From positions 1 to 23,093 of the forward strand of contig CANRHJ010000006.1 of assembly GCA_947630355.1 (NCBI GenBank): DNA of 23,093 bases. Direction: 5' to 3'. Below, piece by piece: positions 15,863 to 23,009 of the stretch (positions within the stretch are counted from its first letter, which is position 1; every line of letters starts with the position of its first letter). The DNA comes from Candidatus Gastranaerophilales bacterium. GTDB lineage: Bacteria; Cyanobacteriota; Vampirovibrionia; Gastranaerophilales; Gastranaerophilaceae. The translations under genes and the position numbers were made by a program. A model generated the notes under the pieces. The model was not told the DNA's origin. It ran no database searches and saw nothing but the letters and a program-made list of their open reading frames with translations.

Positions 15863-16386
15863 ATTACTATTAATAATAAATAAAATATAATACTGCCAAT
15901 AAACAAATATTTTTTATTTATAGATGCCTTTTTCGGAATAAGAAATATACTGATAAATAAACCGGGAAATGATAGTAATAAAAAATGTAACATTATTATA
16001 GAAATATACAAACAATTAATATCAGTAAATTCTTTAATTAAATAATAATATAAAGCATTACTAATAATTAAAACAAGTAAAGCAGTAAATATACGAATAA
16101 AATTATTTATAATTTTCTTGAATAATAGAAATAAAATTACAACAACAGGCAATAAAGCAGCAATAATAACAGCATAAGTCATTAAAGAATAAATTATCGA
16201 TTGAAAAGCGGAATAAAAATTTAATTTTTCAAAAATCAAAAATAAAGGATAATCAACTATAAACCATAATATACAAAAACCTAAAAAATAAAAAAAATAT
16301 TTAATCATAGATTTTAATTTATATTTTTTCCAAGATTTTTCCAATTCTTTTTTATAAATTTCATTACTGTCATTATCTATATTCAT
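15805..16386 (-). CDS. Hypothetical multi-pass membrane protein (193 aa)
   Basis: Not recognised. It has a polar basic N-terminus (MNIDNDSNEIYKKELEKSWKKYKLK) followed by about five hydrophobic helices, with a small charged loop near PKKASINKK. The reading frame is open as far as 16689, but the start at 16386 is chosen because AAAAGG lies six bases before it and a TATAAT (16410-16405) lies further upstream; the extra N-terminal stretch would run through the divergent gene. The last 58 bases are antisense to the end of the MacB permease gene. The cytoplasmic N-terminal tail and helices could be a small transporter or an immunity-like protein, but nothing proves either. Confidence 0.65.
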   Translation of the reverse strand: MNIDNDSNEIYKKELEKSWKKYKLKSMIKYFFYFLGFCILWFIVDYPLFLIFEKLNFYSAFQSIIYSLMTYAVIIAALLPVVVILFLLFKKIINNFIRIFTALLVLIISNALYYYLIKEFTDINCLYISIIMLHFLLLSFPGLFISIFLIPKKASINKKYLFIGSIIFYLLLIVIYSYLSASIGLRSEALYAG

Positions 16387-16404
16387 ATAAAACCTTTTAA
16401 AAAG

Positions 16405-16410
16405 ATTATA
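16405..16410 (-). promoter_or_regulatory. -10 element for the 193-aa membrane protein gene
   Basis: TATAAT on the minus strand at 16410-16405, giving a leader of roughly 12 bases that just contains the AAAAGG ribosome site (16398-16393). No clear -35 is visible. Confidence 0.35.
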
Positions 16411-16445
16411 ACATTTAAAAAAAAACAGTAAATAAAAACCTATTT

Positions 16446-16454
16446 TGATATAAT
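16446..16454 (+). promoter_or_regulatory. Extended -10 promoter giving a leaderless transcript
   Basis: TGATATAAT (16446-16454) is a perfect extended -10, and the ATG begins at 16461 after only 6 bases. Transcription should start at or next to the A of the start codon. No Shine-Dalgarno sequence is present. Confidence 0.55.
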
Positions 16455-16460
16455 TAAAAT

Positions 16461-16757
16461 ATGATATTAAAAGAATTTTCAAAGTATTTACAAGAAAATA
16501 AAGAAAGAAATTCCGTAATATTATTAAACGAATGGTTAACGGAAAGATTAAATAAACCTTCACTAAATAAAGCAGATAAAGTGATACAAACCGAATTATA
16601 CTTTGCAAAAAATAATAATGATAAAACATTAATAATAGCAAAAAGTGAAACGGGCAGAACATTAATAAATGCACTTTATAATTTTGCATTGAGTTTTGAA
16701 CAGTATAAACTCGCTAAGTTTTTACATGATAAAAAACCAAAAGATTTTAATAAATAG
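16461..16757 (+). CDS. Hypothetical protein (98 aa)
   Basis: Not recognised. A soluble, mixed helical protein with basic ends; no membrane segment, signal or zinc motif. Segments that might help a search are VILLNEWLTERLNKPSLNKA and KSETGRTLINALYNFALSF. It is divergent from the 193-aa membrane protein, 74 bp apart. It is probably genuine because of the well placed extended -10, the uninterrupted frame and its location between genes on the other strand. It has no ribosome site, consistent with leaderless translation. Confidence 0.55.
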   Translation: MILKEFSKYLQENKERNSVILLNEWLTERLNKPSLNKADKVIQTELYFAKNNNDKTLIIAKSETGRTLINALYNFALSFEQYKLAKFLHDKKPKDFNK

Positions 16758-16896
16758 TGTAAAAAAATTCACGGGTTTAAAACTTTACTAAGAAAATTAT
16801 TTGTCAAAAATAAAATAATCGCATCAGCAGTAAAATGAGCATAATACGTTATATTTAAAGAATTAACCTACATCGGATTTTATAACTATTATAAAT

Positions 16897-18597
16897 TTAC
16901 TCTAAAATATCTTCAGGATGAACTATTTTATATTTTTCCAATTCATTATCAAAAATAAATTTTTCATTTAATAAATTTGAAAATTTAAGTTTTTTTAATT
17001 CATTTTTACTGAAAACACCGCCGTTGCTGTAATATTTATCCAAAGCATCATCACTAAAACAGTAACCCAACTTAAGAGGAATATCAGTTTTGTAAATTCT
17101 AACATAATATGAATCTGTAAATTTGATATCTGAATGTACTTTACAAGGATTTGTTTTAAAATCCTCAAATCTTTCATTCCACAAATATAAAGAAGCAGAA
17201 TTATTATTTGCATTATCATTAAATTGAGCAGGTAAGTACGGAACTTGATTTTTCAAATAATAAAATCTTAAAATTTTTTCCGAAACATATAGACGTTTTT
17301 TTACTTTTTGAAGAGTCCAATCCAAACCAATAACTCTAATTTTAGGAATTGAATAAATATTAAATATATATGAAGAAAAAATTAAAGCTATACAAACATA
17401 ATTTAAAAATATATTTTTATTATATTCACTTTTAATTTTATTTTTAATTTCATTAATACAATAACTGAAAAATATTAAAAATGTATATAAAAACAAAAAG
17501 TAATAAATAAATAATAATTTAGTAGAAGATATCCAAAAATCATTATTATTATAAAAAGATTTACCTAATAAAGCTAAAGAAAGATAAACAATAATAGAGG
17601 AAATTTGTAATAAAAATGGAAAAATAATTTTGTTAATTTCATTTTTTTTATAAGAATACTTAAAAGAAAAAATTTCTAAAATAATAACAAGAATAATAAA
17701 AAATATAAATCCAAATTTTAATATATATAAATCTATAAATTTAGTCAAAAATTCACTAAAATAATGTAAATTATATTGAAAATCATTTAAACCTCTTACA
17801 TTCAAAATAGTTTTATAACCGGGAGAAATATTATAGACAAACAAAATTATATAAAAAAATATAATGGGGATAAAAAATTCTTTTTTTAAATTAAATAAGG
17901 TAATATTTTTATTAAATATTTTATTAATTAAATTAGAAAAAATATTGTAAAATATAAGTAAAACAGAAAGCAAAACAGTAGTATACATATAAATTTCTAA
18001 ATCAACAGCAATAACAGCTCCCGAAAAAATTACAAAAAGAAGTAAAAGAGGATTATTTTTAGAATAAACCGAAGTAATATTTTTATAAATAAACTGCCAA
18101 AAAATTATAAAAAATAATAAACAAAAAACATACCTTATAAAGAAGTGATTTATTAAAAATACTTCTGAACTAACATAATATATAAGCCAAAAGAAAACCG
18201 TAGCTATAAAAAAATAAATACATAAAAAATATTTTCTTGATTTAACGAAAGAATTTGAAATAACAGTATAAAGTAAGAAAACTGAAATAATAATTAAAGC
18301 TTTAATAATACTAAAACCTTGACTCATGAAATCGGAAGGATGAATACCCAATAAATTAGGTAATCCGAAATTTAAAAATCTGGTAATAAAAAAAACAAAA
18401 TAACCGCCTGAGGGAATAAAAAGAAAACTTTTTTTATATAAAGAATCAAAAATTTTTTCATCAGGTTCATACATTCCCTGCCATACATCATCTCCAAAAT
18501 AAATTACATATTTGCAAATATATAAAGATAAAAAAATGATTATAGCCGTAATAAATGATAAAAAACAATAGAAATATATATTATATTTTTTTTCCAT
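16897..18597 (-). CDS. Large polytopic membrane protein, possibly GT-C/DUF6056-like
   Basis: A 566-residue protein with about 10-12 hydrophobic segments and a soluble C-terminal part of about 120 residues. The first loop after helix 1 carries an acidic pair (YFGDDVWQ, residues 33-40), and the first long loop continues through IPSGGYFVFFITRFLN. An acidic pair just outside the first helix is the usual place of the catalytic Asp in GT-C glycosyltransferases and related surface-polymer membrane proteins, so an envelope glycan role is plausible but not proven. The ATG at 18597 is chosen over the one at 18663 because AAGGA lies about 7 bases before it and the first helix then starts at residue 7. 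The gene is much richer in A and T than its neighbours, partly because of the Phe/Ile/Lys/Asn content. Confidence 0.75.
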   Translation of the reverse strand: MEKKYNIYFYCFLSFITAIIIFLSLYICKYVIYFGDDVWQGMYEPDEKIFDSLYKKSFLFIPSGGYFVFFITRFLNFGLPNLLGIHPSDFMSQGFSIIKALIIISVFLLYTVISNSFVKSRKYFLCIYFFIATVFFWLIYYVSSEVFLINHFFIRYVFCLLFFIIFWQFIYKNITSVYSKNNPLLLLFVIFSGAVIAVDLEIYMYTTVLLSVLLIFYNIFSNLINKIFNKNITLFNLKKEFFIPIIFFYIILFVYNISPGYKTILNVRGLNDFQYNLHYFSEFLTKFIDLYILKFGFIFFIILVIILEIFSFKYSYKKNEINKIIFPFLLQISSIIVYLSLALLGKSFYNNNDFWISSTKLLFIYYFLFLYTFLIFFSYCINEIKNKIKSEYNKNIFLNYVCIALIFSSYIFNIYSIPKIRVIGLDWTLQKVKKRLYVSEKILRFYYLKNQVPYLPAQFNDNANNNSASLYLWNERFEDFKTNPCKVHSDIKFTDSYYVRIYKTDIPLKLGYCFSDDALDKYYSNGGVFSKNELKKLKFSNLLNEKFIFDNELEKYKIVHPEDILE

Positions 18598-18732
18598 GAA
18601 AAAATCCTTTTTCTGCACAAATTTATAATAGTATAAAAATATTTTAATAAAAGTTTTGAACAAAATAAAATAATTTAAAATTTATATAAAAAAATTAAGT
18701 AAAAATATCATAAAGATAAAAAACAATAACAG

Positions 18733-18754
18733 AGCATGGTTTCATGCTTTTTTT
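18733..18754 (+). terminator. Orphan plus-strand terminator
   Basis: AGCATG (18733-18738), loop GTTT and CATGCT (18743-18748) followed by seven T (18748-18754). No plus-strand gene ends nearby: the last one stops at 16757 and the region between is a minus-strand gene. It may end a short RNA starting in the 130 bp upstream or shield the region downstream from antisense transcription. Confidence 0.7.
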
Positions 18755-18964
18755 GTATAAAAAATTTACAATATTATAATTGTAATAATTGTATAAAACC
18801 TGTAGAAAACTTTTTTCAAATATGTATAAAATTTGAATTTATTATAAAAAAATTAAAAAAATAAATTTTTTTTAAACAGAATTTTAAATTAAAAAGAAAT
18901 AATCTTCAATTTTTGAACAAGCAAGAATTACAATAGAATTAATAATTTAAGCAGGTTTTATACA
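18754..18964. repeat. Cluster of five TTTT(A/C)TACA nonamers
   Basis: TGTATAAAA at 18754-18762, 18790-18798 and 18823-18831, TGTAGAAAA at 18801-18809, and the complement TTTTATACA at 18956-18964. Looser relatives TTTTGAACA lie at 18654-18662 and 18911-18919. All sit in the gap before dnaN. Confidence 0.7.
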
Positions 18965-18965
18965 A
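18789..18965. repeat. 14-bp perfect inverted repeat with distant arms
   Basis: TTGTATAAAACCTG (18789-18802) is the exact complement of CAGGTTTTATACAA (18952-18965). The arms are 149 bp apart and flank the most AT-rich part of the gap. Each arm includes one of the nonamers plus a shared GC-containing CCTG end. Confidence 0.85.
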
Positions 18966-19061
18966 AAAATAAAAAACTTACTATTACTTTTAATTAATTA
19001 AAATAAAAAAAAGTAATAAATAAAAGAAACTTAAAAATACAACGTTTTTTTATTTTTCTTA

Positions 19062-19067
19062 TATAAT
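19062..19067 (+). promoter_or_regulatory. -10 element for dnaN
   Basis: TATAAT at 19062-19067 with a predicted transcript start near 19074 and a leader of about 25 bases containing GAGGT. No good -35 is visible. Confidence 0.45.
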
Positions 19068-19098
19068 AAAAATAAGGAAAATAAGATAGAGGTAAAAT

Positions 19099-20214
19099 AT
19101 GCTTTTTACGATAGATAAAGAATCTTTGTTAAATAAATTAAAGATAGTGGAAAAAGTAACAGCGCAAAGAGGTAATGTGCAGCCTGTATTGGCGAATGTG
19201 TTATTTGAAGCGGAAGGAAGTACATTAAATTTAAGTGCAACCGATTTGGAAATATCCGTAAAAGCAAAGACTACGGCAGCAATAAAAAAAGAAGGTAAAA
19301 TAACACTTCCGGCAAAGAAATTATTGGAAATTGCCGCAAAATTACCTGATAAACCGGTAGAATTTTCATTAAACGAAGATACAAATATAGTAAGTATAAC
19401 TTGCGGAAACTCAAAATTTGAAATAATAGGAATTTCTGCACAGGAATTTCCTAAAATTGAAGAAGAAATGCAAGGTGAAACTGAAATAGAGATAGAATTG
19501 GAACCGCTGTTAAGATCAATAAAAAATACCGTATATGCGGCTGCAAATTATGAAAACAGAAATGTAATTTCCGGAGTATTTTGTTTAATAAAAGGAACAA
19601 AATTAGAGATGGCGGCTACAGACGGAAACAGACTTACAAGGGTAATAGAAACAATAAAAAATCAAGACGGAAAAAATGCCAAAATTGTAATACCTTCAAA
19701 GACATTAAATGAATTTTTAAGAATTTGTTCATTTATAGCGGAAGAAAATGTTATATTAAGTGTAGATAAATCAAGATTAACGTTAAAAACAAACAGTTTT
19801 TCAATAAATTCAAGATTAATAGAAGGAGAATATCCTCCTTATGAGCAGTTAATACCAAAAACTACGTCTAATGCTTCGGTAGTATCAAGGGATGAATTAA
19901 TTACGGCACTTGACAGAGTTTCTACAATGGTAAATGACAGAAACAGTATAATTAAATTTGTATTTAATGAAGATAAGTTGGTATTAACAGCGGAAACACC
20001 GAATTCAGGCAGTTCTCAAGATATAATTGAATGTAAATATGACGGAAGCGAGTTAGCTATAGCATTTAATTATAAGTATGTATTGGATTCGATACGAACA
20101 ATGGAAGCAAAAGAAGTAAGGATAGGTTTAAACGGGAGTTTATCAGCAACGGTGTTTAAGCCTGAAAGTGAAGAAAATTATATCTGTTTGATAATGCCGA
20201 TACAGCTGAGATAA
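19099..20214 (+). CDS. dnaN: DNA polymerase III beta subunit (sliding clamp)
   Basis: Ring-shaped dimer that holds the replicative polymerase on DNA and binds many repair proteins. The 371 residues match the family. Three clamp domains are visible, from the N-terminal MLFTIDKESLLNKLKIVEKV, through ATDGNRLTRV in the second domain, to the C-terminal end EENYICLIMPIQLR with the usual MPI/MPM-type terminus. GAGGT lies 7 bases before the ATG. dnaA is not adjacent in the window; instead thrB follows after 9 bases. The unusual upstream gap is described separately. Confidence 0.97.
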   Translation: MLFTIDKESLLNKLKIVEKVTAQRGNVQPVLANVLFEAEGSTLNLSATDLEISVKAKTTAAIKKEGKITLPAKKLLEIAAKLPDKPVEFSLNEDTNIVSITCGNSKFEIIGISAQEFPKIEEEMQGETEIEIELEPLLRSIKNTVYAAANYENRNVISGVFCLIKGTKLEMAATDGNRLTRVIETIKNQDGKNAKIVIPSKTLNEFLRICSFIAEENVILSVDKSRLTLKTNSFSINSRLIEGEYPPYEQLIPKTTSNASVVSRDELITALDRVSTMVNDRNSIIKFVFNEDKLVLTAETPNSGSSQDIIECKYDGSELAIAFNYKYVLDSIRTMEAKEVRIGLNGSLSATVFKPESEENYICLIMPIQLR

Positions 20215-20223
20215 AGGTAAAAT

Positions 20224-21150
20224 ATGAAGGTTAGTGTAAGAGTACCTGCAACAACGGCAAATATAGGACCGGGTTTTGATTGTTTAGGAATAGCTTTGCC
20301 TATATATAATGAAATAACAGTTGAAGAAACAGTAATGCCCGGAAGCGGGATAGAGATAAATATAATTGAAGAAAGCGATACGTATGATATATTATCAATT
20401 CCGAGAGATGAGAATAATATAGTATATAAAGCGATAGATTTGTTGTATAACTTTGTGGGTCAAAGTGTAAGTGATATAAAAATAACAATAAAAACGGATA
20501 TTCCTGTAACAAGGGGACTGGGTTCAAGTGCATCGGTAATAGTAGGGGGATTAATAGCTGCAAATAAACTGCTGGGTAGTCCTGCTGATGATGCAGTTTT
20601 ACTTTCTATAGCATCCGAAACGGAAGGACATCCTGATAACGTAACTCCTGCCATGTTTGGCGGATTTTGTTTATCGTCAATAGAAGAAGACGGAAGTGTT
20701 ACCTATACAAAAAAAGAATGGCCCGAAGAATGGAAATTGAACTTAATAATACCTGATTATGAACTGGATACCGGAATATCAAGGTCTGTATTACCTGAAA
20801 AAGTAAGCCTGGAAGATGCAGCTTATAATATAAGAAAGTGTTCAATGCTGGTTGATGCGGTAAATAAAAAAGACAAAGAGTTATTAAAAAAAAGTTTGAC
20901 AGATAAATTACATCAACCATACAGAGAAAGGTTAGTAAAGGGATTTAAAGAAATAAAGGACTTAATAAGAAATAAAGATGACATATTAGGATGTGTAATA
21001 TCCGGTTCAGGTCCTGCAATATTAGTGATATCTGAAAAAGACGGATTTGAAAAAATACAAAATGAAATAAAAGAGTTATTTAATGAAATAAATGTTGAAA
21101 CCGACATTAGGACTTTAAATGTAGAAAATACAGGCAGTGTAATATTATAA
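20224..21150 (+). CDS. thrB: Homoserine kinase
   Basis: Phosphorylates L-homoserine with ATP to O-phospho-L-homoserine, the step before threonine synthase. The 308 residues show the three GHMP-kinase motifs: VRVPATTANIGPGFDCLG at the N-terminus, the ATP-binding PVTRGLGSSAS (94-104) and the C-terminal GCVISGSGPAILV. AGGT precedes the ATG, which lies 9 bases after the dnaN stop. pgk follows 11 bases after its stop. The other threonine genes are not in the window. Confidence 0.95.
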   Translation: MKVSVRVPATTANIGPGFDCLGIALPIYNEITVEETVMPGSGIEINIIEESDTYDILSIPRDENNIVYKAIDLLYNFVGQSVSDIKITIKTDIPVTRGLGSSASVIVGGLIAANKLLGSPADDAVLLSIASETEGHPDNVTPAMFGGFCLSSIEEDGSVTYTKKEWPEEWKLNLIIPDYELDTGISRSVLPEKVSLEDAAYNIRKCSMLVDAVNKKDKELLKKSLTDKLHQPYRERLVKGFKEIKDLIRNKDDILGCVISGSGPAILVISEKDGFEKIQNEIKELFNEINVETDIRTLNVENTGSVIL

Positions 21151-21161
21151 GGAGAGGAAAA

Positions 21162-22358
21162 ATGAAAAAATCCATAAAAGATTTAGGAGATATTAAAGGA
21201 AAAAAAGCTCTTGTAAGGGTTGATATAAATGTTCCTTTGGATGAAAACAAAAATGTAACGGATGATACAAGAATTCAGGCTATTTTACCTACATTAAATT
21301 TTTTGAAAGAAAAAGGTGCAAAGATTATTTTAATGGCGCATTTAGGCAGACCGAAAGGTGAAAAAAATCCGGAATTTACGCTTTCTCCCGTTGCAAAATA
21401 TATGACAAAACTTCTCGGTGAAGAAGTAATGTTTATACCGGATGTTGATATGGCAGAAGAGATGCTTAAAAATTTAAAAGACGGTCAAATAGCACTTTTA
21501 GAAAATATCAGATACTATAAAGAAGAAGAAGCAAAAGATGATGATATGACTTTTGCAAATAAATTAGCTAAACTTGGTGATTTTTATGTAAATGATGCGT
21601 TTGGTGCCGCTCACAGAAATCATACTTCAACGGCAAAGTTAGCTAAAGTTTTAAAACCTGCCGTTTCAGGATTATTAATGGAAAAGGAAATCAGATGCCT
21701 TTCAGAAGCACTTGATAATCCGACTCGTCCTTTTACTGCAGTAGTAGGCGGCGCTAAGGTTTCATCTAAAATCGGAGTATTGGAAAATCTGCTTGATAAA
21801 GTTGATAATATGATAATCGGCGGGGGTATGGCTTATACATTTGTAAAAGCTAACGGCGGTAAAATAGGTAATTCCATTTGCGAAGATGACCAATTGGATG
21901 TTGCAAGAGCAATAGAAAAGAAAGCTCAGGAAAAAGGCGTTAAGCTTGTTATGGCAACAGATGTTTTAGTTACAAATGATTTTTCGGGCAACGGCGAAAA
22001 TAAATTCGTTAAAATTAATGAAATTCCTGACGGATTTGAAGGTGTTGATGCAGGTTTAGAATCAAGAAAAGCATTTTCCGAAGTATTAAAATCATCAAAG
22101 ACTATATTGATGAACGGACCTGTCGGAGCTTTTGAAAACCCGAAATTTGCTGAAGGTACAAAAGCAGTACTTCAAGCTATTGTTGAAGCTACAAAAAATG
22201 GTGCAACATCTGTTATTGGCGGCGGTGATAGCGTATCTGCAGCTAAAAAATTCTGTAAAGCAGAAGATTTTACCCATGTATCAACAGGCGGCGGTGCTTC
22301 ATTAGAATTTATTGAAGGTAAAATCCTTCCGGGCGTTGCTGCACTTGATGACAAATAA
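21162..22358 (+). CDS. pgk: Phosphoglycerate kinase
   Basis: Glycolytic enzyme interconverting 1,3-bisphosphoglycerate plus ADP with 3-phosphoglycerate plus ATP. The 398 residues are typical. Recognised motifs are VRVDINVPL near residue 18, MAHLGRPKG near 60, NDAFGAAHRNHTS, VGGAKVSSKIGVLENLL, the hinge region MNGPVGAFE and the C-terminal GGGDSVSA and STGGGASLEFIEGK. GGAGAGG is a strong ribosome site. It shares a transcript with dnaN and thrB by spacing and ends in a strong terminator. Confidence 0.98.
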   Translation: MKKSIKDLGDIKGKKALVRVDINVPLDENKNVTDDTRIQAILPTLNFLKEKGAKIILMAHLGRPKGEKNPEFTLSPVAKYMTKLLGEEVMFIPDVDMAEEMLKNLKDGQIALLENIRYYKEEEAKDDDMTFANKLAKLGDFYVNDAFGAAHRNHTSTAKLAKVLKPAVSGLLMEKEIRCLSEALDNPTRPFTAVVGGAKVSSKIGVLENLLDKVDNMIIGGGMAYTFVKANGGKIGNSICEDDQLDVARAIEKKAQEKGVKLVMATDVLVTNDFSGNGENKFVKINEIPDGFEGVDAGLESRKAFSEVLKSSKTILMNGPVGAFENPKFAEGTKAVLQAIVEATKNGATSVIGGGDSVSAAKKFCKAEDFTHVSTGGGASLEFIEGKILPGVAALDDK

Positions 22359-22372
22359 AAATCAGAAAAATA

Positions 22373-22405
22373 AAAAAGCCTCCTTAAATTTTAAGGAGGC
22401 TTTTT
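22373..22405 (+). terminator. Strong rho-independent terminator of the dnaN-thrB-pgk unit
   Basis: AGCCTCCTTAAA pairs with TTTAAGGAGGCT across a very small centre, flanked by an A run before and five T after (22401-22405). The symmetry of A and T runs means it could work in both directions. Confidence 0.95.
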
Positions 22406-22431
22406 GTTGATATATGTTTTAATGTTACTAT
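22404..22431 (+). promoter_or_regulatory. Promoter overlapping the pgk terminator tail, near-leaderless
   Basis: TTGTTG (22404-22409), a 16-base spacer and TACTAT (22426-22431) with an upstream TG forming an extended -10 (TGTTACTAT). The -35 begins in the T run of the pgk terminator. Only 6 bases follow before the ATG at 22438. Confidence 0.4.
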
Positions 22432-22437
22432 TAACTT

Positions 22438-22944
22438 ATGGATAATTGTAAAAGCTTTAAACCATCAATAGATAATAATTCAACTGTTCTTATCTTAGGA
22501 TCAATGCCCGGAGTTAAGTCATTGGAAGAACAACAGTATTACGCACATCCGCAAAACAGATTTTGGAAAGTGATGAGTGTTATTTGTGATACACCAAAAC
22601 TGTATGAATATGATTATGATTTAAAATTAAAAACGCTGTTGAAAAATAATATCGCACTATGGGATACAATAAAATCCTGTAAACGTCAGGGAAGTTTGGA
22701 TTCGGATATTAAGAATGAAACTCCGAATGATATTATAGGATTATTAAATAAATATCCTAATATTAAAACGATTTGTTTGAATGGAAATAAGTCATATTCA
22801 GCTTTTATAAAGTATTTTTCGGATTTACCGAAAAAATATAATTGCCGAAAAATGCCGTCAACAAGTCCTGCTAATGCAAAATATAGCTTAGATGTTTTGG
22901 TAAAAAAGTGGTCTGAAATTATATTAAACAGACAAATATTTTAA
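22438..22944 (+). CDS. Family 6 uracil-DNA glycosylase (hypoxanthine/deoxyinosine DNA glycosylase)
   Basis: Base-excision repair enzyme that removes deaminated adenine (hypoxanthine) from DNA. The 168-residue single-domain protein has the UDG-superfamily first motif GSMPG (21-25), the family-specific YYAHPQNRFWKVM with probable catalytic Asn40, ALWDTIKSCKRQGSLDSDI in the middle, and the second motif STSPANAKYS (from 141). These match the family annotated as DNA-deoxyinosine glycosylase. No Shine-Dalgarno sequence is present; the extended -10 close to the ATG suggests leaderless translation. It stands alone after the pgk terminator. Confidence 0.9.
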   Translation: MDNCKSFKPSIDNNSTVLILGSMPGVKSLEEQQYYAHPQNRFWKVMSVICDTPKLYEYDYDLKLKTLLKNNIALWDTIKSCKRQGSLDSDIKNETPNDIIGLLNKYPNIKTICLNGNKSYSAFIKYFSDLPKKYNCRKMPSTSPANAKYSLDVLVKKWSEIILNRQIF

Positions 22945-23009
22945 ATTGTAAATCTTAATAATATTTTAATTACGTCAGCTTAAAACTTCGAATAATGAAA
23001 ATCTGAATT

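Larger units (their letters stand above)
18598..19098. other. AT-rich gap upstream of dnaN, candidate origin or regulatory region
   Basis: No gene is seen in these 501 bp. They lie between divergent genes and hold, in order, an orphan plus-strand terminator, four TGTATAAAA or TGTAGAAAA boxes, a nearly pure A+T segment (about 18831-18900), an inverted TTTTATACA and the dnaN promoter. TTTTATACA and TTTTCTACA differ by two and one positions from TTTTCCACA, the DnaA box of cyanobacteria, whose origin in Synechococcus elongatus lies next to dnaN. The origin idea is inference; no exact DnaA box is present. Confidence 0.35.

Noticed and set aside
16387..16689. N-terminal extension of the minus-strand 193-aa membrane protein to 294 residues
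   Set aside because: It would cross the divergent 98-aa gene, and a ribosome site and -10 fit the start at 16386.
18598..18663. N-terminal extension of the 566-aa membrane protein
   Set aside because: AAGGA at proper distance before ATG 18597 is the better start; the extension adds an unlikely Phe/Lys-rich segment.
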